Positions 16,627 through 24,788 of a DNA stretch of 64,000 nucleotides are shown in pieces. The DNA is from JAFASC01 sp034669505 (GTDB lineage: Bacteria > Pseudomonadota > Alphaproteobacteria > Rhizobiales > Beijerinckiaceae). The position numbers were made by a program, and so were the translations under genes. The notes beneath the pieces were generated by a model. The model had not been told where the DNA came from, made no database searches, and saw only the letters and a program-made list of their open reading frames with translations. Every line of letters starts with the position of its first letter. Position 1 is the stretch's first letter. The stretch lies in the NCBI GenBank assembly GCA_034669505.1, contig JAXDNJ010000039.1, positions 1 to 64,000 on the forward strand, read 5' to 3'.

Positions 16627-17874
16627 CTAGGCGGGTTTCGCCTCGGGCCTGTTCATCTGCGCGCGCGGAAGCGCAACGAAGGCAGCCGAGGCGGCGACCA
16701 GCAGCAATCCCAACGTCACATGCACCGCGAAGAGCGGCTCATGACTGCGCTCGATGACGATGCCCGCGACCATTCCCGTCAGCCATTGCACGAGGGCGAC
16801 GCCCAAAAACATCGACATGGTGAAGATCGCCAGCGCCCGGCCTGCCACTTCCGGCGGGTAGGAGGCGCGCACGTCGGCATATTGCAGGATGATGAAGCCC
16901 GAAACCAATCCGATTGCGAGCGTCAGCGCGATGTCGAACGCGGGCGAGCGGGGTCCTGCCCAGCCCAGCGCCAGGATCAGCGCAGCAGAAACGAGGGCGC
17001 CAGCGACGATAAGCTGCCGGCGCCAGCGCACGCCGGGATCGATGCGGCCGAAGAGCATTGGGCTGAGCAGCATCGCAATCGAAAGCACAAGGACGACATT
17101 GCCTGCTTGCACGAGCGTGAAATGGTGACGCTGCACGAAGAGCGGCACGATCCAGAGGCCGCGCAGCGCCAGCATCGAGGAATAGGTAATCGCGCCGAGG
17201 ACGAGAATGCCGGCTGTCTGCGGCGCCTTGAACAGGAGGGTGGCCTGCTTGAACGCGGTACCCAGAGTTTCCGTGCTCGCGCCCGCGCGCCGCTTATCGC
17301 GAACGAGAAGAAACGTCGCCACGAGCGCCAGCACCGATCCCAGCGAAAGCAGGACGAAGCTCGCGCGCCATGACCAGGTCTGGACGACGAAGGCAAGCGG
17401 GGTGGCGGTCGCAAGCATGCCGAGCCCGCCGAAACTCATCGCGTAACCCGAAATACTGGTGAAGCGGTTCGGCGGATAGATCTGCCCGATGAACAGCAGC
17501 ACCGCCAGGAAAGCCGGAGCGCTGCCGATGCCGAGCAGAATCTGCCCGGCGATCAGCACGGAAAAGTTGGGCGCCGTGGCGCACAGGATTGCGCCGAGCA
17601 CGGCGACGGAGAAGAAGACGCTCACCGTCCATTTCGGCCCGTAGCGGTCGAGCGCGACGCCGACAAAGAGCTGCATCAGGCCAAACGACAGATGGAACGC
17701 GCCGGCGAAGAACCCGATCGCCTGCGCTGACAGGTGAAACTCCGCATCGATCGCATTGGCGACGATCGCCGGCAGCGTGCGGTAGGCTTGACTCATCGCG
17801 AAGATCGAGGTCAGCGCCGCGACCATCACGGGGAGCGGTGGGCGCGAGAATGCGGACGGCTCCTTCATGAGCAT
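16627..17874 (-). CDS. MFS transporter
   Basis: A 415-residue 12-helix major facilitator permease. Seen: VGVALDRYGPKWT after helix 2 (motif A variant), GQILLGIGSAPAFLAVL in helix 4-5 and a second-half repeat LLSPMLFGRIDPGVRWRR. No substrate can be assigned. Its ATG at 17874 overlaps the stop of the enoyl-CoA hydratase gene by one base (TAATG), and the Nudix and bluB genes follow on the same strand, so ECH, MFS, Nudix and bluB form one probable four-gene operon. Translational coupling to the hydratase hints at transport of an acyl or acid metabolite, which is inference. Confidence 0.85.
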   Translation of the reverse strand: MLMKEPSAFSRPPLPVMVAALTSIFAMSQAYRTLPAIVANAIDAEFHLSAQAIGFFAGAFHLSFGLMQLFVGVALDRYGPKWTVSVFFSVAVLGAILCATAPNFSVLIAGQILLGIGSAPAFLAVLLFIGQIYPPNRFTSISGYAMSFGGLGMLATATPLAFVVQTWSWRASFVLLSLGSVLALVATFLLVRDKRRAGASTETLGTAFKQATLLFKAPQTAGILVLGAITYSSMLALRGLWIVPLFVQRHHFTLVQAGNVVLVLSIAMLLSPMLFGRIDPGVRWRRQLIVAGALVSAALILALGWAGPRSPAFDIALTLAIGLVSGFIILQYADVRASYPPEVAGRALAIFTMSMFLGVALVQWLTGMVAGIVIERSHEPLFAVHVTLGLLLVAASAAFVALPRAQMNRPEAKPA

Positions 17875-18659
17875 TACCGCGCTCGGCGGTCGCGGAAGGC
17901 TTGCATGAGACGGCGCGGCTCATCGTTCTCCCAGGAACTTGCGAAGGCGTCGATCCCAGCCTGAATGGCGCCGCTAATTGTGAGGTCTTCCCATTTTCGG
18001 ATGAGCTGTTTCTGGATGCGGATTGCCTGCGGTCCCGTCGCGAACAGCGCGCGCAGATAGTCTTCCACCGCGTCGCCCAAAGCCTCGGCCTCGACGACGC
18101 GCTGGACCAGCCCCCATTCGTAGGCTTGCGCCGCGTCGATGTTCTCGCCGAAGAGCAGCAGCTCGCGCGTACGGCCCCATCCAATCAGCGCCGGCAGCAA
18201 CGCAGCTTCGATGACGGAGGGGATGCCGACTTTGACCTCCGGCATGCCGAAGATCGCATTGCTTGCCGCGATGCGCAGATCGCAGGCGGCGGCGAGTTCG
18301 AGTCCGGCGCCGAGCGCGTAACCGCGGATCGCGGCGATCACCGGCACGGGACAATCGCGCACCGCGCGGCAGGCATGATGGAGAAGCGTGATAAATTCGC
18401 GCGCGCTCCCGGGATCGAGGTCGGCCATCTCGAGGATGTTGGCGCCGCCGATCCAGGCGCGCTCGCCGGCGCCGGAAATCACGACTGCGCGCAGATCGTC
18501 GCGCGCGGCGAGCGTCTCCATTGCGGCGATGAAGTCGCGCATCAGCGCGCGGCCGATTATGTTGAGCTTGCGCCGGTTGTCGACGGTGACGAAGGCGATC
18601 TCGCCGCCCTCGCGGGAATCGAGCCGCACACCGATGCCTGGGGATGTTTCGCTGTCCAT
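17874..18659 (-). CDS. Enoyl-CoA hydratase/isomerase family protein
   Basis: A 261-residue crotonase-fold protein. The oxyanion-hole segment is AWIGGANILEM, and the two catalytic glutamates of hydratases are both present, in RGYALGAGLELAAACDLR and in FGMPEVKVGIPSV. It should hydrate a 2-enoyl-CoA or catalyse a related CoA-thioester reaction in the cytoplasm. It is the first gene of the minus-strand set with the MFS, Nudix and bluB genes; its stop overlaps the MFS start by one base. No acyl-CoA dehydrogenase or ligase is adjacent, so the pathway is not evident. Confidence 0.88.
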   Translation of the reverse strand: MDSETSPGIGVRLDSREGGEIAFVTVDNRRKLNIIGRALMRDFIAAMETLAARDDLRAVVISGAGERAWIGGANILEMADLDPGSAREFITLLHHACRAVRDCPVPVIAAIRGYALGAGLELAAACDLRIAASNAIFGMPEVKVGIPSVIEAALLPALIGWGRTRELLLFGENIDAAQAYEWGLVQRVVEAEALGDAVEDYLRALFATGPQAIRIQKQLIRKWEDLTISGAIQAGIDAFASSWENDEPRRLMQAFRDRRAR

Positions 18660-18724
18660 GCGCGAGGCATATCGTCAGGCGGCCGCCCGGCCAAATCGCC
18701 GAGACTATCCGCCCAGGATTAGTC

Positions 18725-19318
18725 CTAGTGCAACAGGTGCATGACCGGAGCGAAATCCGTGTACGCACTGAGAAGAACGGCGAGGCCAATCGCGCCGAGA
18801 ACACCGGACGCATAGGCGAAGATCATGGCCGACGACAGAAGCGCCACGGATGCCAGCACGATGCCGAGCTGGATGATCAGAGATGCGACCTCGTAGGCAT
18901 GATACTTCCCGAAAGCTTCGTCGCGGCGATGCTCGATGTCCTTGGCCTTTTCCAGCAATTCCTTGCGGCCTTCAGATTTCGCTGGCTCGCTTTCCAAACG
19001 ATCGATGGTCGCCTGCCAGGCGGAAAGTTGCTTCTGAGCATCCGGCGTGGGCGTAGCGGCGGCGAGTTTCGCGTTTTCCAAAGTCGCGCGCAGAACGGTC
19101 TGCCGGATTGTCTTCGCCTGATAAAAATTCCAGGTGTCGCTCGCCTCGATGTTGAGGGCGAGACCATGCGTCTGGGCCGACTTGCCCAGCATTTCGGAGA
19201 CGGCCAGAAACAACGCGAGAACCGAGATCAACAAGCCGATCAGTTTGGCCGCGCCCTTGCCACTATGGGCGGCCTCATGCGTGGCCTCATGCGCGATGTC
19301 GTGCACTGCTTCTGACAT
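18725..19318 (-). CDS. DUF4337 family membrane protein
   Basis: A 197-residue protein with three hydrophobic segments (LIGLLISVLALFLAVSEML near residue 26, IIQLGIVLASVALLSSAMIF and VLGAIGLAVLLSAYT near the C-terminus) and a long charged, probably coiled-coil, middle region (residues about 75-135). The N-terminus is His-rich (HDIAHEATHEAAH). This pattern matches DUF4337, whose function is unknown. The ATG at 19318 follows GGAGGGAAA; the open frame continues to 19591 over the neighbouring gene without support. It follows the propeller gene on the same strand by 55 bases. Confidence 0.82.
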   Translation of the reverse strand: MSEAVHDIAHEATHEAAHSGKGAAKLIGLLISVLALFLAVSEMLGKSAQTHGLALNIEASDTWNFYQAKTIRQTVLRATLENAKLAAATPTPDAQKQLSAWQATIDRLESEPAKSEGRKELLEKAKDIEHRRDEAFGKYHAYEVASLIIQLGIVLASVALLSSAMIFAYASGVLGAIGLAVLLSAYTDFAPVMHLLH

Positions 19319-19373
19319 TTTCCCTCCGAATAAACTTGACCTTTGCAAATTGCGGCTTTGGGCGGCCGCTAAA

Positions 19374-20525
19374 TCACCGCCATGCGGTACCGAGGGCCGC
19401 GGGACCGGCGCCCATTGCGATCGGCGTGCCGGCGGTGAGCTTCTGGCCATCGAAGCGGAAGACCGCGATCGTGCGTTCCACCATGTTCTGCACGATGATC
19501 GTCTCGCCGTTTTTCGAGAAGGCAATGCCTTGCGACCAGTGGCCAATTGGTGCCTCCGCCACCTTGCGCAGCGATTTGCCCTCGACGGCATAGATCACCA
19601 AGCGACCGCTGGCGGTCTGGAATGGCGAACCGGTCTTCTTGGTCGTGCCCTCCTGGAGGCCGACGGCCAGGAACTTGCCGTCGGGCGAGAAACGCAGACC
19701 CTCCGGCACCATGCCGACGGACATCGTTTCGACGGTGCGGAACGGCTCCGACGAAAGATCGATCAGGCTCACCGTATCGATATCGCCGTCGCCGCGGCCC
19801 ATGTTGGACACCGCGGCGAGCGTTCCGCTGCTGGCGACGCCAAGCGTGTACGGCCGCACGCCCGCCGTGAGCGGGCGCGGATCGACGCTGATCTTGTTGC
19901 CGTCGATGCGCAGCACGCTGATCATGCTGTCGCCGTCGCGGGAGACGAGCGCGACGCGATCTGAAACGAAGGCAAGCCCGCTCGGGCCGGCTTTCGGGTT
20001 GCCGAGCTCGACCTTGTCGAGCGGCTCGAGCTTCTTGTCGTTCAGGCGGAACGCCGAGACCGTGCCTTCTGCGCGGTTGGCGACGAGGACGAGGCTTCCG
20101 TCCGGCGAGATGCCGACGGACGTCGCGCCGGCGCCGGCTGTAACCTGCTGAACAACCTTTGGGCCGCCGGCGAGATCGACGAGCGAGACCCGGTCGTCAG
20201 GCACGATCTTTTTCGGATCGGCGGGATCGAGCTTCGTCGCCGACGAGACGATGGCGAAACTCTCGTCTTTCGCCACAGCCACCGCGTAGGGCGGGCCGAC
20301 GACACTGCCGGGGACATCGATCGTGGCGGTCACAAGCGGCGGATAATGGGCAAGATCGATGACGCTGAGCGTGTCCGCCGCGGCCGCCTCGGGGGGCATC
20401 TGCTGGCCGTTGACGGTGACTGTATGGGCATCGTTCGAAGACACGGCGATTTCCGCGCCAGCAGGCGTAAGCGCAGCCGCAATGGCAAAAATCGACGCGA
20501 TCGCAGTCGAGCCGCGGAAAACCAT
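19374..20525 (-). CDS. Secreted seven-bladed beta-propeller protein (YncE-like)
   Basis: A 383-residue exported protein: a signal peptide (IASIFAIAAALTPAGA) precedes repeated blades such as ATSVGISPDGSLVLVANRAE, GLRFSPDGKFLAVGLQEG and GIAFSKNGETIIVQNMVE, the YVTN/YncE-type propeller signature. These proteins sit in the periplasm and bind partners or ligands; no catalytic role can be read from sequence. The start ATG at 20525 follows GGGAGG. It is a single gene or leads the DUF4337 gene downstream. A second secreted propeller lies in the chromate operon at 31686, with little local similarity beyond the fold. Confidence 0.83.
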   Translation of the reverse strand: MVFRGSTAIASIFAIAAALTPAGAEIAVSSNDAHTVTVNGQQMPPEAAAADTLSVIDLAHYPPLVTATIDVPGSVVGPPYAVAVAKDESFAIVSSATKLDPADPKKIVPDDRVSLVDLAGGPKVVQQVTAGAGATSVGISPDGSLVLVANRAEGTVSAFRLNDKKLEPLDKVELGNPKAGPSGLAFVSDRVALVSRDGDSMISVLRIDGNKISVDPRPLTAGVRPYTLGVASSGTLAAVSNMGRGDGDIDTVSLIDLSSEPFRTVETMSVGMVPEGLRFSPDGKFLAVGLQEGTTKKTGSPFQTASGRLVIYAVEGKSLRKVAEAPIGHWSQGIAFSKNGETIIVQNMVERTIAVFRFDGQKLTAGTPIAMGAGPAALGTAWR

Positions 20526-20559
20526 GATTTTTCCTCCCGTTCGTTGTTGTTGTTGCCGC

Positions 20560-21264
20560 TCAACCCGCGGCTTTGAATTCCGCTATGCCGCCATGGGCGG
20601 CCGACCATTCCGCCGGTTTTGTCAGAAAGCTCTCCACCTCGTCGAGCGTGCGGGTGGCGAAATACTGGTTCTCGCGGGCGACGCGAAGCACGTCCCACCA
20701 GGTCGCGAGATAGTGCAGGGTCACGCCAAGCTCGGCCATTTCCTCGCGCGCATGCGGGAAGATATCGTAGAAGAAGAAGACGAAAACATGCGCGCACGAT
20801 TGCTGCGCCTCGCGCAGCGCGTTGCAGAAATTGACCTTACTGCGCCCGTCGGTCGCCAAGTCCTCGACGAGCAGCGCGCGGCCGCCGGGATGCAGATCGC
20901 CCTCGATCTGTGCGTTGCGGCCGAAGCCTTTCGGCTTCTTGCGGATATATTGCATGGGCAGCATCAGCCGGTCGGCGAGCCAGGCGGCGAAGGGTATCCC
21001 GGCCGTCTCGCCGCCCGCGACGACGTCGATCGTCTCATAGCCGATCTCATGCTGGACCGTGGTAACGGCGAAATCGAGGATGGCGTTGCGCAGCCGCGGA
21101 TAGGAGATGATCTTGCGCATGTCGACGTAGACGGGACTCGCCCAGCCCGATGTGAAGGTGAACGGTTTCTCGGCATCGAAAAGGATCGCCTTCACCTCGA
21201 TCAGCATTTTCGCCGTCTGCGCCGCGATGAGCTCTTTGCCGAGGCTGAGCGGGGTGGCTGCCAT
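20560..21264 (-). CDS. pyrE: Orotate phosphoribosyltransferase
   Basis: A 234-residue enzyme that joins orotate to PRPP to give OMP in pyrimidine synthesis. The PRPP-binding motif is ALLVEDLATDGRSK, and FTSGWASPVYVDMRKIISYP near the N-terminus plus YIRKKPKGFGRNAQIEG are the expected loop segments of the family. The ATG at 21264 is preceded by AGAGAGGA; the frame is open to 21375 without homology. It is slightly longer than the E. coli enzyme at its C-terminus, as in the alphaproteobacterial type. No other pyrimidine gene is next to it. It is divergent from the small secreted protein gene at 21381. Confidence 0.93.
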   Translation of the reverse strand: MAATPLSLGKELIAAQTAKMLIEVKAILFDAEKPFTFTSGWASPVYVDMRKIISYPRLRNAILDFAVTTVQHEIGYETIDVVAGGETAGIPFAAWLADRLMLPMQYIRKKPKGFGRNAQIEGDLHPGGRALLVEDLATDGRSKVNFCNALREAQQSCAHVFVFFFYDIFPHAREEMAELGVTLHYLATWWDVLRVARENQYFATRTLDEVESFLTKPAEWSAAHGGIAEFKAAG

Positions 21265-21380
21265 CGATCCTCTCTCTTCACGTGCCCGTGACCGTCCGCC
21301 GCGGGGCGAAACCCTTAAGCTTCGACCGCGTTCTAGCTGACAATCTGCAGCCATTCCATCCGCCAGACAGGACATTCACG

Positions 21381-21659
21381 ATGAAAGCATTCTTATTCGC
21401 CGGAGCTTTCGGCCTCATCACCGCTCTTTCGCTCGGGCAGACCTCTGCTCAGATGGAGGGTATTGGAAACGGCGGCCTCGGCGACGCTAAGGCGCAGAAT
21501 CAACCGACATCGGTCGGCATCAACAATGGGTATGGCCGACCAGGTTACGGCGCCCCTTCCTATGGCGCCCCTGCCTACGGCGCCGGTCCGAGCGCGTATC
21601 GCGGCCGCTCCGTCTATGTTGCGCGTCACCGGCATCGCCATCACCGCCGCCACTGGTAG
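21381..21659 (+). CDS. Small secreted Gly/Tyr- and His-rich protein, copy 1
   Basis: A 92-residue protein with a signal peptide (AFLFAGAFGLITALSLGQTSA), then GGLGDAKAQNQPTSVGINNGY, a Gly-Pro-Tyr repeat region (three PxYGA units) and a C-terminus of alternating His and Arg ending in HRRHW. I do not know a named family. It is paralogous to the next gene, which shares the order signal peptide, GLGDA, PT, GINNGY, GP-Y region and terminal H-rich-HW. The start ATG at 21381 is the only one before the signal peptide. It is probably exported and could bind metals or associate with the envelope; both are inference. Confidence 0.72.
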   Translation: MKAFLFAGAFGLITALSLGQTSAQMEGIGNGGLGDAKAQNQPTSVGINNGYGRPGYGAPSYGAPAYGAGPSAYRGRSVYVARHRHRHHRRHW

Positions 21660-21693
21660 GCTTTCCCCCTCTCATATCGAGGAGACTGAGAAC

Positions 21694-22080
21694 ATGATGC
21701 GAATTGCGCTTCTAGGTGCGCTGGCTCTCGGCGCGGCTCTTTCCAGCTCGGCCTACGCCCAACAAGGTGGTGGTGGTGGTGGTGGTATGGATACGGGACT
21801 TGGCGACGCGCGCGCCCGCGACCTTCCCACCGCGCAAGGCATCAATAACGGCTACCAGAATGGCGTCTACTGGGGTTCGCCGAGCGGCCCCATGCCTGGC
21901 TATAATTCGCCGCCAATGAGTTACTGGGGCGGCGGCCCCGCCTATGGAGACGGGTATGCGCCGGGTTATGCCTATGGAGCGCGCTACGCCTACGGGCCTG
22001 GACCGGGACCAGCTCCCCGCGTCGGCCGCTCGGCCTATGCGGGCCATCGCTTGCATAAGCGTCATCACCACCACTGGTGA
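21694..22080 (+). CDS. Small secreted Gly/Tyr- and His-rich protein, copy 2
   Basis: A 128-residue protein, paralogue of the preceding gene. A signal peptide ending in SSAYAQ is followed by seven consecutive glycines, then MDTGLGDARARDLPTAQG, INNGYQ, a long Gly/Pro/Tyr-rich low-complexity stretch and the C-terminus HKRHHHHW. The glycine run is coded by seven perfect GGT repeats (21766-21786), which can change length without shifting the frame. The ATG at 21694 follows GAGGAGACTGAG. The gap to copy 1 is 34 bases, so the two are likely co-transcribed after a tandem duplication. Confidence 0.72.
   Translation: MMRIALLGALALGAALSSSAYAQQGGGGGGGMDTGLGDARARDLPTAQGINNGYQNGVYWGSPSGPMPGYNSPPMSYWGGGPAYGDGYAPGYAYGARYAYGPGPGPAPRVGRSAYAGHRLHKRHHHHW
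21766..21786 (+). repeat. GGT trinucleotide repeat (7 units) inside a coding region
   Basis: Seven perfect GGT units encode a glycine run just after the predicted signal-peptide cleavage site of the second small secreted protein. Length changes by slippage would keep the frame, altering only the linker. Confidence 0.8.
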
Positions 22081-22189
22081 GATCGCGAACAAGGCGCGCG
22101 CGCTCCATATCTCTCATCAGGATGTGCGTTTGCGCACCACGCCGTCCGCATAGCTTAGCCATAGATCGGAAAAGACGAGGGGAAGTGTC

Positions 22190-22480
22190 TTGCCGATATG
22201 TCTCGAATCCGGCGCCGTGCGCCTGAGGCCATCGCTGCGCGTTCGGCTGCATAACCGAAGCCGTTTGCCAGAGCTCGCCGTCACGATGAGCCTTGCGACG
22301 ATCGCGCTCCTGCTCGGCGTCTCTTACTTTACGCCTGCGAGCGGAGGCGAGAGGGATTTTTTCGTAGAGCCGGATAATGGCCGCGTGATCGAAATGCGCT
22401 CGGCTGCGACACGCGAGACGACGCTCCCAGTTCGAAAGGACGTCCGCATCATTCGTTTGGATCGCGGCGCCGTCGATTGA
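22190..22480 (+). CDS. Small single-pass membrane or secreted protein, unknown
   Basis: A possible 96-residue protein beginning at a TTG (22190) that is preceded by GAGGGGAAG at suitable distance. It has one hydrophobic segment, MSLATIALLLGVSYFTPASG, near residues 33-52, followed by a polar tail with VEPDNGRVIEMRS. A shorter form starting at the internal ATG (residue 33) would begin directly with the hydrophobic segment as a signal anchor. No family is recognised. It lies between the small secreted pair and the sirtuin gene, all in the same direction. Confidence 0.5.
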   Translation: MPICLESGAVRLRPSLRVRLHNRSRLPELAVTMSLATIALLLGVSYFTPASGGERDFFVEPDNGRVIEMRSAATRETTLPVRKDVRIIRLDRGAVD

Positions 22481-22526
22481 TAGGGCGAAAAGCTGATCAA
22501 AATGCACCCACGCTGGGAGGCTTGAC

Positions 22527-23294
22527 GTGATCGTCGCCTCGCTCGCCGAAGGCAGGGCCGGACTTCAGTCCTTTATTCAGTCCGCACGGCATGCCGTAGG
22601 CTTCACTGGCGCGGGAATTTCGACAGAATGCGGTGTGCCGGATTTCCGCTCACCCGGGTCGCCTTGGCTTAAAAACCAGCCGATCGAATTTTCTGATTTT
22701 CTGCGCGATCCGCTCATGCGCGAGGAGGCCTGGCGGCGCAAGTTCGTCATGGACGATCTCTACGCACATGCAAAACCCGGCCGCGGGCATCTCGCGCTTG
22801 CGCGACTCGTCGAAACCGGACGGATGAGCGCCATCATCACGCAAAATATCGATGGCCTGCATCAGGCTTCGGGCCTCCCGGAAGATCGCATCATTGAATT
22901 GCACGGTAACGGAACCTATGCCCGCTGCCTTGCTTGCGCGCGCCGTTACGAGCTTGCCGACATCAGGCGTGATTTCGACCTGACTGGCGCGGCACCGCAA
23001 TGCGAGTGCGGCGGCTACATAAAATCCGCAACGATTTCCTTTGGCCAAGCGATGCCGGAAATGGCGATGCGCCGTGCGGAAGAGGAGACGCTCGATTGCG
23101 ATCTCTTCCTGGCGATCGGCTCTTCGCTTGTCGTTTATCCCGCGGCGGGCTTTCCCCTCGCGGCGAAGCGGCACGGGGCTTCGCTCGTGATCGTCAACAA
23201 TCAACCGACGCCGCTCGACGACTTCGCCGACCTCGTTCTGCGCGGCGACATCGGCGATTTTCTCGACCCGTTCACTAGCTCGCCGGGGGGATAG
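22527..23294 (+). CDS. NAD-dependent protein deacylase, sirtuin (Sir2 family)
   Basis: A 255-residue cytoplasmic sirtuin that removes acyl groups from lysine using NAD. Present: GAGIS at 28-32, the QNIDG motif at 106-110, the catalytic histidine H126 in ELHGNG, and the zinc cysteines C134, C137 (CLAC) and C159, C161 (CEC), where the second pair is CxC instead of the usual CxxC. The GTG start at 22527 is well spaced from GGGAGG. E. coli CobB-type desuccinylases carry Tyr and Arg in a YxxR motif after the GAGIS helix; I do not see it, so deacetylation is the likelier activity. Confidence 0.88.
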   Translation: MIVASLAEGRAGLQSFIQSARHAVGFTGAGISTECGVPDFRSPGSPWLKNQPIEFSDFLRDPLMREEAWRRKFVMDDLYAHAKPGRGHLALARLVETGRMSAIITQNIDGLHQASGLPEDRIIELHGNGTYARCLACARRYELADIRRDFDLTGAAPQCECGGYIKSATISFGQAMPEMAMRRAEEETLDCDLFLAIGSSLVVYPAAGFPLAAKRHGASLVIVNNQPTPLDDFADLVLRGDIGDFLDPFTSSPGG

Positions 23295-23339
23295 CTGCGC
23301 AACGGCAACACTGTCCACATCATCCACAACCCAAGCCGA

Positions 23340-23356
23340 TTTCGGCTTTGCCGAAA
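23340..23356 (+). terminator. Stem-loop after the sirtuin gene, possible terminator
   Basis: A perfect 7-bp inverted repeat TTTCGGC / GCCGAAA with a 3-base loop, 46 bases after the sirtuin stop. The sequence after it lacks a T-run, so Rho-independent termination is weakly supported; it may instead act as a structured 5' leader for the cold-shock-domain gene. Confidence 0.3.
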
Positions 23357-23400
23357 ACATGGCAGTGCTATGTTGATGATGGTGATTCAGGCTGCGTGTC

Positions 23401-24063
23401 GTGATTCGCCGGGGGCGGCCCGCCAGCAGGGGCGTGTGCGGGTGTAAGCGTCGTAGTGCCGTGGGGGCTGGTCAAGTGGGCGGCAGAGATCCGACAGCGG
23501 CTGATTTCGATCTCGAACGCGGTTATGAGCACAGCGAGGAAGCGGCCCTCGATCTCGTAGAGATCAGCGGTCGCATCAAGTGGTTCGATGTCGCCAAGGG
23601 GTACGGATTCATCGTCCCCGATAGCGGCCCGCCGGACGTTCTCCTTCACGTCACCGTCCTGCGGCGCGACGGATATTCGACGGCGCCCGAAGGCGCGCAT
23701 ATTGTTTGCGAAGCGCAGAAGCGGCCGAAAGGCCTGCAGGTTCTGCGCATTGTCTCCATGGACGAATCGACCGCGACACATCCCGCCGAACTGCAGGCGC
23801 CGCGCACGCATGTTCAGGTCACCCCGATCGGCGGCTTCGAAATCGCCGTCGTAAAATGGTTCAATCGCATGCGGGGTTTCGGCTTTCTGACACGCGGCGA
23901 GGGTACCGAAGATATTTTCGTTCACATGGAAACGCTGCGGCGCTATGGCATCGCCGATTTGAAACCGGGCGACACGCTGCTCGTGCGCTTCGGCTACGGC
24001 GCCAAGGGACTGATGGCGGCGGAGGTCAGGCGGCTCGAGACGACGCTTCCCGCTTCGCATTGA
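23401..24063 (+). CDS. Double cold-shock-domain protein
   Basis: A protein of up to 220 residues with two cold-shock (OB-fold, nucleic-acid-binding) domains: the first around residues 55-118 with GRIKWFDVAKGYGFIVPD, the second around 145-212 with AVVKWFNRMRGFGFLTRGEG followed by DIFVH. The aromatic RNP1-like surface (KGYGFI, RGFGFL) is intact in both. The first domain replaces the usual DVFVH of RNP2 by DVLLH. Such double-CSD proteins are common in Hyphomicrobiales and act as RNA chaperones. The start is uncertain: GTG at 23401 or GTG at 23461 (200 residues, beginning GAGQVGGRD); neither has a good ribosome site. Confidence 0.85.
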   Translation: MIRRGRPASRGVCGCKRRSAVGAGQVGGRDPTAADFDLERGYEHSEEAALDLVEISGRIKWFDVAKGYGFIVPDSGPPDVLLHVTVLRRDGYSTAPEGAHIVCEAQKRPKGLQVLRIVSMDESTATHPAELQAPRTHVQVTPIGGFEIAVVKWFNRMRGFGFLTRGEGTEDIFVHMETLRRYGIADLKPGDTLLVRFGYGAKGLMAAEVRRLETTLPASH

Positions 24064-24127
24064 CGAACGCGCCCCACTCGCCATTTTGAGTAGCGCGGAC
24101 GGTCTGCCCTCCGCTCCGGAGGATATC

Positions 24128-24607
24128 TTGACGCGCGTTTTTCCCGCCGCTTCTTGGCGCTGCCTTTTCACGGGCCTCTTGGCCCTGATGACGCTTGCCG
24201 CCACATCGCTGCCGTCGCGTGCGCAACAGGCGTTGGAAAAACTCGAGATCGTCACGGCGAGCGGGACATACCCGTTCTCCGTCGAGGTCATGCGGACGCC
24301 GGAGCAGCTGTCGCAAGGACTGATGTATCGCCGCTATATGCCGGACGACCGCGGTATGCTGTTCGACTTCAAGGCCGAGCAGCCTGTGCAATTCTGGATG
24401 AAAAACACCTACCTGCCGCTCGACATGATCTTTATTTCCAAGGCGGGAAAGATCGTCTCGATCGCCGAGAACACCGAGCCTCTATCCGAGAAGCTCGTGC
24501 CGTCCGGTGCGCCGATCAGCGGCGTGCTCGAGGTCAATGCGGGGACCGCGGCACGCATTCAGGCCAAGCCAGGCGATACGGTACGCGCCTCGATCTTCGG
24601 CAAGTAG
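24128..24607 (+). CDS. DUF192 family secreted protein
   Basis: A 159-residue exported protein. A signal peptide (LLALMTLAATSLPSRA) precedes the DUF192 domain with RTPEQLSQGLMYRRYMPDD, GMLFDF, FWMKNTYLPLDMIFI and a C-terminal VLEVNAGTA. The TTG at 24128 is chosen because GGAGGA lies four bases upstream; an upstream TTG at 24086 would place 14 non-signal residues before it. DUF192 proteins are small periplasmic or extracellular proteins of unknown role. It follows the double-CSD gene by 64 bases, a pairing that looks like a conserved operon. Confidence 0.85.
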   Translation: MTRVFPAASWRCLFTGLLALMTLAATSLPSRAQQALEKLEIVTASGTYPFSVEVMRTPEQLSQGLMYRRYMPDDRGMLFDFKAEQPVQFWMKNTYLPLDMIFISKAGKIVSIAENTEPLSEKLVPSGAPISGVLEVNAGTAARIQAKPGDTVRASIFGK

Positions 24608-24683
24608 CGGGAGGCCTCGCGCTTGACACCGAGGCGGGCCTGCGCCCATTTCCTCCTCGCATCGTCGAGACGAGCCGATCCGG

Positions 24684-24760
24684 CGGGGTATGGCGCAGCC
24701 TGGTAGCGCGGAAGTTTTGGGTACTTCAGGTCGCAGGTTCGAATCCTGCTGCCCCGACCA
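24684..24760 (+). tRNA. tRNA-Pro (anticodon TGG)
   Basis: A 77-base cloverleaf: acceptor CGGGGTA pairs with TGCCCCG, the anticodon stem is GAAGT/ACTTC around the loop TTTGGGT with anticodon TGG, and the T arm has GCAGG-TTCGAAT-CCTGC. The CCA end is encoded. It reads proline CCN codons. The NDUFS4-like gene follows 28 bases downstream. Confidence 0.97.
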
Positions 24761-24788
24761 TCTCTGAATACGGCGAGCGAGAGCGACA

